From Planctomycetales bacterium (GTDB lineage Bacteria; Planctomycetota; Phycisphaerae; SM23-33), in assembly GCA_030631125.1 (NCBI GenBank), contig DAOVLS010000213.1:1-5140 (forward strand): DNA of 5,140 bases. Direction: 5' to 3'. Below the pieces are notes generated by a model. The model was not told where the DNA came from, searched no databases, and was given only the letters and a program-made list of their open reading frames with translations. Positions 1-5,140 of the stretch are shown here, one piece after another (position 1 is the first letter of the stretch; the number at the start of each line of letters is the position of its first letter). The position numbers were made by a program, and so were the translations under genes.

Positions 1-98
1 CGACGTTCAATGCCGAGGCCGCCGGCGTTACCACCGATGAAATCGTCCAGCGACTACTGACCGAAATCAGACCGGCAGTCGAGGAAGCGGTAGCGTAA
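1..98 (+). CDS. MoxR-family AAA+ ATPase, C-terminal end only (5' end outside window)
   Basis: Only the last 31 codons are present, read from position 3 to a TAA at 96-98. The tail contains FNAEAAGVTTDEIVQRLL, which resembles the usual C-terminus of planctomycete MoxR ATPases (an F-x-AEA-x-GVTTD-type segment followed by an amphipathic helix). No Walker or sensor motif lies inside the window, so the call rests on this tail and on the next gene being a DUF58 protein, the classic partner of MoxR. MoxR proteins are cytoplasmic AAA+ ATPases believed to act as chaperones or remodellers for VWA-domain proteins. The gene is co-oriented with the three genes downstream and separated from DUF58 by 84 bp. 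An unrelated ORF ending here is possible but unlikely given the context. Confidence 0.8.
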   Translation, partial: TFNAEAAGVTTDEIVQRLLTEIRPAVEEAVA

Positions 99-103
99 AG
101 ACC

Positions 104-180
104 GTGGGACCGGAATACCGAAACAGATTTGCGGTTTCACGGTATTCCGGTATTCCAGTCCTCCGGTATTCCAGTATTTA
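104..180. repeat. Short 8-bp unit repeats with an inverted copy, forming a potential hairpin
   Basis: On the + strand GGTATTCC occurs at 141-148, 149-156 and 165-172, in one 8-bp register. Degenerate units AGTCCTCC (157-164) and AGTATTTA (173-180) sit in the same register. The reverse complement GGAATACC lies at 112-119, with a weaker possible unit at 104-111. Bases 112-124 can pair with 134-137 plus 140-148: 13 bp with a 2-nt bulge (138-139) and a 9-nt loop (125-133). No T-tract follows, so it does not look like a standard intrinsic terminator. It fills nearly the whole moxR-DUF58 gap and ends just before the DUF58 start. Confidence 0.75.
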
Positions 181-182
181 TC

Positions 183-1121
183 ATGAATGGTAACGGACAA
201 CCTGAATATATGCGGCTTCTTGACGGCGAGGCGCTGGCGAAGATTCAGCGGCTTGAACTTATCGCCCGCGGCGTCGTCGAGGGTTTCATATCGGGGCGGC
301 ACAAGAGTCCCTACAAGGGTTTCAGCGTCGAGTTCGCCGAGCACCGCGAGTACGTTCCCGGCGATAACATCCGCGATCTTGATTGGCGTGTCTTCGGGCG
401 ATCCGACCGGTACTACATCAAGCAGTACATCGAAGAGACGAACCTGCGGGCGTTAATCCTGCTGGACGCTTCCGGCTCGATGAAATACACCGGCAGCCTG
501 GCCGCAAAGCACAACGGGCAGTTATTGAGCAAGTTTCAGTACGCCCGGCTGCTGGCTGCTTCGCTTGGGCATCTGATGATCCACCAGCAGGACGCCGTTG
601 GGTTGGCGACGTTCGACACCACCCTGCGTCGTTACATTCCCGCCCGCAGCCGGGCCAGCCACCTCCGCGTAATCCTGGCTGAACTCGCCGGCACCGAGCC
701 GGGGAGCGAAACGTCCGTCGCCGAAATCTTCCACGACCTCGCCGACCGCGTCCGCCGTCGCGGGCTGATAGTGATAATCTCCGACCTGTTCGACAACGTC
801 GATGAGATACTCAAGGCCCTGCACCATTTCCGCTATCGCAGGCACGAGGTGCTGCTGCTGCACGTAATGGCCGAGGAGGAACTGACCTTCCCGTTCGACC
901 GCTGGAGCGTCTTTGAGAACCTCGAACGGGCCGGTCATCGCATCCCGCTGGACCCGTTAAGCCTGCGGAGCGAATACCTCGATCGCGTCGGCGACTTCAT
1001 CCGCCGCCTCGAAATCGGCTGTGGACAAATGAACATCGACTACGTGCAACTGTCAACGAGGCAGAACTTTGATATCGCGCTGGCGCATTATTTGGCGCAG
1101 AGGATGAGCCGGGCGAGGTGA
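183..1121 (+). CDS. DUF58 family protein with VWA-like fold (MoxR partner)
   Basis: This 312-residue protein matches the DUF58 family. The signature is YVPGDNIRDLDWRVFGRSDR at about residues 57-76, followed by YYIKQYIEETN and then strand LILLDASGSM. The last gives a MIDAS D-x-S-x-S at D95, S97 and S99. T177 in GSETSV and SDLFD near residue 201 fit the other MIDAS loops. There is no signal peptide or membrane segment, so it should be cytoplasmic, unlike YeaD-type DUF58 proteins with N-terminal helices. Role by family: a metal-binding partner of the adjacent MoxR ATPase, molecular function unclear. Start: the frame is open upstream to an ATG at 129, but that extension would translate the repeats at 134-180 and is not family-like, so ATG 183 is preferred. 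ATG 210 is a second possibility (303 residues). Neither has a clear Shine-Dalgarno. Confidence 0.93.
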   Translation: MNGNGQPEYMRLLDGEALAKIQRLELIARGVVEGFISGRHKSPYKGFSVEFAEHREYVPGDNIRDLDWRVFGRSDRYYIKQYIEETNLRALILLDASGSMKYTGSLAAKHNGQLLSKFQYARLLAASLGHLMIHQQDAVGLATFDTTLRRYIPARSRASHLRVILAELAGTEPGSETSVAEIFHDLADRVRRRGLIVIISDLFDNVDEILKALHHFRYRRHEVLLLHVMAEEELTFPFDRWSVFENLERAGHRIPLDPLSLRSEYLDRVGDFIRRLEIGCGQMNIDYVQLSTRQNFDIALAHYLAQRMSRAR

Positions 1122-1124
1122 AAC

Positions 1125-1261
1125 GGCATTGGGCATTCGGCATTAGTTGCACTGGGTCGGGAAAGAATGGTGGCAAACATGTATATGTTCGCTTACTGGA
1201 AACTGGAAAGGTCCACAAAGACGGTTAAACCACCAATGCCAAATGCCCAATGCCGAATGCC
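1125..1261. repeat. Inverted arrays of a 7-bp unit (GGCATTN / AATGCCN) in the DUF58-BatA gap
   Basis: The left array has three direct units of GGCATT plus one base (1125-1131, 1132-1138, 1139-1145; seventh base G, C, A). The right array has four units of AATGCC, the reverse complement, starting at 1235, 1242, 1249 and 1256 with an exact 7-bp period. Their seventh bases are A, C, G and T. Bases 1125-1144 pair with 1235-1254 at 19 of 20 positions (mismatch 1138/1241), enclosing a 90-nt loop. A second register pairs 1132-1144 exactly with 1249-1261. The loop also holds a small tandem duplication, ACTGGAA twice (1195-1208). The 185-bp gap has no family-recognisable gene and no convincing promoter. 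Confidence 0.85.
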
Positions 1262-1306
1262 TAATATCACTGTGTTTGCCAAGCGACTAAAGGTTACGAA
1301 TCGAAA

Positions 1307-3604
1307 ATGACGTTCCTGAACGGAATAATGTTATTCGGTTTGATCGGCGTGAGTATTCCGATCATTATCCACATTCTTAATCGTCGGCGGGCGAGGATGG
1401 TGGAATGGGGGGCTATGCACTTTCTGGAAAGTTCGCTTGCCTCGCGCAATCGGCGGATTCTCATCGAAGAGATTATCCTGATGGCGATTCGCTGCGGATT
1501 GCTGGGCCTGTTGGCGTTCGCGCTGGCCAGACCTTTCCTTAAGGCAGGGAGACTGATTCCGGGCGCCGGCGACGACGCGCAGGACCTGGCAATCGTGATT
1601 GACGGGTCGTTGAGCATGACGCTTCAGGCCGACGGTTCGAGCAATTTTCAACGCGCGATAGATGAGGCCCACCAAGTAGTCCGGTCCTGCCGGAGCGGCG
1701 ACGCCGTCAGCGTGGTCCTGGCCGGTCCGGTCGCCCAACCGATAATTCCCGCACCCATATCCGACCGCGACGAGATCCACGAGACGCTGGATAAACTTGC
1801 GCCGTGCGGCGGGTCCATGCGCGTCCTGGAGTCGCTCAACGCCGCCATGGAGACGCTGTCGGCCGGGACGAATCCCGCCAGGAGGATCGTCCTTATAACC
1901 GACGGGCAATCCGTCGGGTGGGACCTGTCTGCCTCGAAGCGGTGGGAGTTCCTCGCCGAAGCGGCCGAGGCAATGCCTACCAGGCCCGTCGTCATCGTGC
2001 GGACGCTTGATGCGCCTCAAAAGTGGCACAACGCATCGGCGTCGGCCTTGAATTTCTCCCGCGCCGTCATCGGCACAGACCGTCCGGTGAAAATCACCGC
2101 CACAGTCGCCAATACCGGCGAAGGTTCAATCCAGCCCGACGCCGTCGAACTGACCATCGACGGTAAAACAATCGAACGCCGGACACTCGGCGTCATAGCC
2201 GAGGGCGCATCCAGTTCCGTCGTGTTCGAGCATCAGTTCGATTCTCCGGGGCTGTGCGTTATCTCGGCCCGTATCGTCTGCGACGACGACCTTCCCGGCG
2301 ACAATGAAATGTCCCGCGTAGTGAACGTGCTGAAGACTTTGCCGGTGCTGATCGTCGAGGGGGCCTCGGCGACCGAGCCGTTCGAGGGGGATGCGGATTT
2401 TCTCTACCTGGCAATGGCCCTGCCCGATGAAAACGCAAAGGCCGACAGCACGCTGATCGCCCCGACAGTGGTCTCCGCCGCCGACATATCCTCCGTGAAG
2501 CGGTTCGGCGATTATTCGGTAGTCGTCCTTGCCGACGTCCCCCGCCTTCCCGACTCGGCGGCAAAGGAGTTGAGCGATTTCGTCGCTAAAGGCGGCGGGC
2601 TGCTGATAGCGCCGGGCGAAAAGGCCGACAGGAATTTTTACAACAACTGGCTCGGTACCGACGGCAGGAGGCTGGTCGGAGGCCGGATGACCAGGGTCCA
2701 CACCGAGGTGTCCGAGAAACGCTTCGCGCACATAGCGCTGAATACGATTAATCACCCGGCGATGACGCTGTTGTCGGACGCCTCCGACAGCGATCTGGGG
2801 TCTGTGCCGATCAAGAGGCATTGGGTGCTCACGGCGAACGAGAAGGAAAAGAACGTCTCGGTCGGTGCATTCATGGATAACGGCAGGCCGTATCTCGTCC
2901 AGCGAAAACTCGCAACCGGACGTGTGCTGACGCTGGCGATACCGTTGGATCAGGAATTTTCCGACCTGCCCAGGATGTGCAAGTGTTACACCCCGCTCGT
3001 GTACGAACTGATCCATTACCTCGCCTCGCCGGCCCAGCCGGTGATGAACATCCTTCCCGGTCAGCAATTTGTTTATGCGCTTCCGGATGCGGTCGCGAAC
3101 CGACCGTCCTCGCCGGGGCCGGCGGCGGAAGTCGCCGATCCCGCCGGGCGGCGAACCGCCGTACGCCTGCGAAAGCGGAACCAACAGTGGCAGGCGAATT
3201 ACTCGCTGACCGCCAGGCCGGGATTGTACCGGCTGATCCTGTCCAACAGCGCCGGCGGCAAACCGGCAACGCAATCCGCCGGCGGAAACGCAAAAGGTAT
3301 CCCCTTCGTCGTCCTCGGCGATCCCGACGAGAGCAAATTCGACCTCCTGGCCGACATCGACTACAAACGGGCCGGAAAATTCATACCGCTGAGACGCGCC
3401 GAAACGCTCGGTGAACTGACCGCCGCCATTGCCGGCGGGGTGCCCGGAAGCGAAATATGGCGATACGTCGCCATTGTCATACTCGTGCTGCTGACAGCGG
3501 AAATCGTTACAACAAGGCTCATCGCGCAAAAACGAAAAATGCACCTGGCCGAACCGATTGCCTTCGGCGCTGAGACTGCCGGAAGAACCGATACGATCCG
3601 TTAA
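1307..3604 (+). CDS. BatA-like membrane-anchored VWA protein with GATase-like region
   Basis: This 765-residue protein opens with the BatA/aerotolerance-type N-terminal domain: membrane helix at about 5-24, then HILNRRRARMVEWGAMHFL (22-40), then a second helix at about 53-73. The arginines after helix 1 put that loop in the cytoplasm, so the VWA domain that follows should be periplasmic. VWA: DLAIVIDGSLSM gives MIDAS D99-x-S101-x-S103; S170 sits where Thr is usual; ITDG is at 197-200. About 255-345 looks like a beta-sandwich (ITATVANTGEGS). About 346-550 resembles the GATase-like fold (GGGLLIAPG at 429-437, NFYNNWLG), with Ala where a catalytic Cys would be expected. A last helix lies at about 717-737, with a short basic tail. 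Start ATG 1307 has only a distant AAAGG (1289-1293) upstream. The family belongs to MoxR/VWA clusters; its exact role is unknown. Confidence 0.92.
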   Translation: MTFLNGIMLFGLIGVSIPIIIHILNRRRARMVEWGAMHFLESSLASRNRRILIEEIILMAIRCGLLGLLAFALARPFLKAGRLIPGAGDDAQDLAIVIDGSLSMTLQADGSSNFQRAIDEAHQVVRSCRSGDAVSVVLAGPVAQPIIPAPISDRDEIHETLDKLAPCGGSMRVLESLNAAMETLSAGTNPARRIVLITDGQSVGWDLSASKRWEFLAEAAEAMPTRPVVIVRTLDAPQKWHNASASALNFSRAVIGTDRPVKITATVANTGEGSIQPDAVELTIDGKTIERRTLGVIAEGASSSVVFEHQFDSPGLCVISARIVCDDDLPGDNEMSRVVNVLKTLPVLIVEGASATEPFEGDADFLYLAMALPDENAKADSTLIAPTVVSAADISSVKRFGDYSVVVLADVPRLPDSAAKELSDFVAKGGGLLIAPGEKADRNFYNNWLGTDGRRLVGGRMTRVHTEVSEKRFAHIALNTINHPAMTLLSDASDSDLGSVPIKRHWVLTANEKEKNVSVGAFMDNGRPYLVQRKLATGRVLTLAIPLDQEFSDLPRMCKCYTPLVYELIHYLASPAQPVMNILPGQQFVYALPDAVANRPSSPGPAAEVADPAGRRTAVRLRKRNQQWQANYSLTARPGLYRLILSNSAGGKPATQSAGGNAKGIPFVVLGDPDESKFDLLADIDYKRAGKFIPLRRAETLGELTAAIAGGVPGSEIWRYVAIVILVLLTAEIVTTRLIAQKRKMHLAEPIAFGAETAGRTDTIR

Positions 3605-3633
3605 ATCAAACGTGATGATATGAAGAGAGTTAA

Positions 3634-3711
3634 TAGTACTACAACGCCACTTGCTTTAGGCCCGAAGGGCCTGAACAGCAAGCGACCCGAAAAAGTGGCG
3701 TTGTAGTATTA
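3634..3711. repeat. Long perfect inverted repeat with nested hairpin between the two VWA genes
   Basis: The outer arms TACTACAACGCCACTT (3637-3652) and its exact reverse complement (3693-3708) give 16 perfect pairs. A G:T wobble and two further pairs extend the stem to 3634-3711. Inside, AGGCCC (3658-3663) and GGGCCT (3667-3672) form a stem with a GAA triloop, extendable by three pairs including one wobble. CTTGCT (3650-3655) can also pair with AGCAAG (3677-3682), competing with the base of the outer stem. Bases 3683-3692 stay unpaired on the 3' side. No run of T follows, so a standard rho-independent terminator is not favoured. It may be a small non-autonomous repeat (REP- or MITE-like) or an RNA processing or stability hairpin in the operon; the sequence alone does not decide. 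Confidence 0.85.
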
Positions 3712-3746
3712 GTCATTGGATATTTGAATGCCTTGAGGCTTCGTAC

Positions 3747-3751
3747 GGTGA
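3747..3751 (+). promoter_or_regulatory. Probable ribosome binding site for the second VWA gene
   Basis: GGTGA lies 8 nt before ATG 3760 and matches the 3' part of the Shine-Dalgarno consensus AGGAGGTGA. It is the main support for choosing ATG 3760 over the in-frame GTG at 3748 (which overlaps this motif) and TTG at 3733. The match is only five bases. Confidence 0.45.
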
Positions 3752-3759
3752 TAGCATCC

Positions 3760-5140
3760 ATGATTGGACAAATTGTTCTGTCGGAGCATTGGCCCGTCTG
3801 GTTGTTGGCGACGGGTGCGGCGACCGGTGTGTGCGGATGGGTAATGCTCTATCGTTTCCGGCGTCGGCTTGGGCGGACCGGCGAAAACGCCAACCTGCTG
3901 CATAATGCCCGCGGGCTAACCGCAGCGGCCCTGCGTATCGCCCTGGCGTTCGGGGGCGTCTGGCTGGCATTCGGCGTACTGGGACGGATATTCCTGCTGG
4001 CGACGAACTGGCCGATCTGGCCTATGGCGCTGACCGGAGTGCTGCTGGCTGAAGCGCTGCTCTGGCTGTACAAACTGGAGCGGAAAATCGTCCCGCGAAG
4101 GACCGGTCTGCTGCTGATGGGGCTGAGGATGACGCTGCTGTGGCTGGTGATACTCATGCTGCTCCAGCCGATCATCGCGTCGGCGTGGAGCGAAACAAAC
4201 AGGCGGACACTCGCGGTGCTTGTGGACGAATCCGTCTCGATGCGAATCTCCGACGCCCAAAACCTCGCGCCGCACGAGGCGCTCCGCCTGGCCGAAAGTT
4301 TTAACATACCCGCAGCCGACAGGCCATGGAAACTCGACCAAAGCGCCGCCGCACTACAGGCAATCAGAGATGGCATGCTGGGCGAATTGGCCTGGGTGGA
4401 CCGCCTTGTCCCGAGCACCGTCGAGGGGATCGGCAAAGGCAAAAAAGACGCCGTCGCCACACAACTGTCGAACCGCCGCCCGGCGCTGCACGAAAAGATA
4501 ACCGCATGGTCCGACGCCGTCGCCGGGCAGATTCAGACCATGGAGACGCTGCTGCGGGACACGCCGAGCCTCCCCAAGCCCCTGCGAGCGGCGATGCTGA
4601 ACGCCAAGGCGCAGTTGAGCAGGCAGGTTCGAGGACGGCTCCTGTCGGCGGCGGGATGGACGCACGAGGAAAACGCTTCGTCCCTGGCCGGTAATTTCAA
4701 CCGGCTTCGAGCGGCGCTCAGGCAGGCGTCGGCGGGTCTGGTGATCGCATGCCCGGCGCTGGAGCGGGTGGGCGTGGCGATGGATGAATCGCTTTACAAA
4801 CAACTTTCGGCTGCGGACCGCGCCGCCGTCGATGCGACCGCCGGGCTTACCCGCCTGGAACTGGCCAAAGCCGCACTCGTGCACAAAGGCGACGACGGTA
4901 AGAGCCTCCTGGAACACCTCCGCGAGCAGTACGACGTAAAGGTCTATACCTTCGCCGCCGATTTGGCCGAGGCGGACCCCGCCGATTGGGCCGACCCGAT
5001 CTCCGCGGCTTCGCCGGCGGCTGAATCCAGACCGGCCGACCGAAAACCAGCCGATGAACGCAACAATCGGACCGACCTTGTCGGCGCGATGCGGAAGGTC
5101 GTCACCGACGCCGGTATCGACAACCTTGCCGGAATGCTCG
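3760..5140 (+). CDS. Large membrane-anchored VWA protein, N-terminal part (3' end outside window)
   Basis: There are 460 codons with no stop before the window end. Four hydrophobic segments lie at about residues 11-31, 54-80, 85-104 and 115-140. The basic stretches RFRRRLGR and KLERKIVPRR between them point to N-out topology with the VWA domain periplasmic. The VWA strand is RRTLAVLVDESVSM (148-161), with MIDAS D156-x-S158-x-S160. A helical, charged stretch of about 190 residues (roughly 170-360) precedes TRLELAKAAL, the expected first VWA helix. Then come YDVKVYTFAADL (391-402), a Pro/Ala/Asp-rich linker (about 402-436) and NRTDLVGAM, where T438 would be the MIDAS threonine. The window stops at NLAGML, just where the next VWA strand and a DG-type loop would be expected. 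Planctomycete relatives often add a GATase-like region; that part is not visible. Position after the BatA-like gene suggests the same complex. Confidence 0.85.
   Translation, partial: MIGQIVLSEHWPVWLLATGAATGVCGWVMLYRFRRRLGRTGENANLLHNARGLTAAALRIALAFGGVWLAFGVLGRIFLLATNWPIWPMALTGVLLAEALLWLYKLERKIVPRRTGLLLMGLRMTLLWLVILMLLQPIIASAWSETNRRTLAVLVDESVSMRISDAQNLAPHEALRLAESFNIPAADRPWKLDQSAAALQAIRDGMLGELAWVDRLVPSTVEGIGKGKKDAVATQLSNRRPALHEKITAWSDAVAGQIQTMETLLRDTPSLPKPLRAAMLNAKAQLSRQVRGRLLSAAGWTHEENASSLAGNFNRLRAALRQASAGLVIACPALERVGVAMDESLYKQLSAADRAAVDATAGLTRLELAKAALVHKGDDGKSLLEHLREQYDVKVYTFAADLAEADPADWADPISAASPAAESRPADRKPADERNNRTDLVGAMRKVVTDAGIDNLAGML

Noticed and set aside
1147..1187. Possible promoter (TTGCAC with TATATG downstream)
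   Set aside because: The spacing is 29 bp instead of about 17, and the hexamer at the right distance (GTGGCA) is not a -10 element.
1176..1189. Near-palindrome AACATGTATATGTT in the loop between the heptamer arrays, considered as an operator
   Set aside because: It is short and AT-rich, with only 6 of 7 pairs matching and no convincing -35/-10 pair beside it, so chance is adequate.
1331..2029. 232-codon minus-strand frame opposite the 5' part of the BatA-like gene
   Set aside because: It is antisense to the conserved BatA N-terminal and VWA segments, and its translation is low-complexity basic sequence with no family resemblance.
2126..3544. 472-codon open frame on the minus strand opposite the BatA-like gene
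   Set aside because: It lies entirely inside a well-supported gene, its product is Arg/Gly/Gln/His-rich without a recognisable fold, and long antisense frames are common opposite GC-rich coding DNA.
3620..3706. 28-codon ORF running exactly through the hairpin before the last gene
   Set aside because: It has no clear ribosome binding site, it is made almost wholly of the inverted repeat, and the peptide has no recognisable features.
3634..3730. Hairpin read as a rho-independent terminator
   Set aside because: The stem is followed by mixed sequence (TAGTCATTGGATATT) without a T-run, and the next gene is co-oriented and functionally linked.
4354..4917. 187-codon minus-strand frame opposite the last gene
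   Set aside because: The + strand frame here continues a VWA protein with visible MIDAS elements. The minus-strand product shows no domain and looks like a codon-bias shadow.

Overview
The window reads as part of a bacterial chromosome, most likely from a planctomycete. Moderately high GC, a MoxR-DUF58-BatA-like-VWA gene order, very large membrane-anchored VWA proteins and poor Shine-Dalgarno signals all fit that phylum, possibly the Phycisphaerae side. This assignment comes from protein style and context, not from a database search.

All genes lie on the + strand. Positions 1-98 hold the last 31 codons of a MoxR-type AAA+ ATPase. An 84-bp gap with 8-bp repeat units (about 104-180) follows. 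Next is a soluble DUF58 protein (183-1121). A 185-bp gap then carries inverted arrays of a 7-bp unit (1125-1261). After it come a BatA-like protein with an N-terminal membrane hairpin, a VWA domain and a GATase-like region (1307-3604), a 155-bp gap with a long perfect hairpin (3634-3711), and the first 460 codons of a second large membrane-anchored VWA protein (3760 to the window end).

The genes probably work together as a MoxR/VWA system. The AAA+ ATPase is thought to act as a chaperone or remodeller on VWA partners whose MIDAS sites bind divalent metal. DUF58 would be the cytoplasmic partner, and the two membrane proteins would present their VWA domains on the outer face of the inner membrane. 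The substrate or stress handled by this cluster cannot be read from the window.

The coding part is a recognisable, already known type of cluster. The less ordinary content is in the three gaps, each holding a different inverted-repeat structure. The two on either side of the DUF58 gene are built from short tandem units sharing a GGYATT core. No tRNA, rRNA, CRISPR array, transposase or integrase was seen, and no promoter could be supported.
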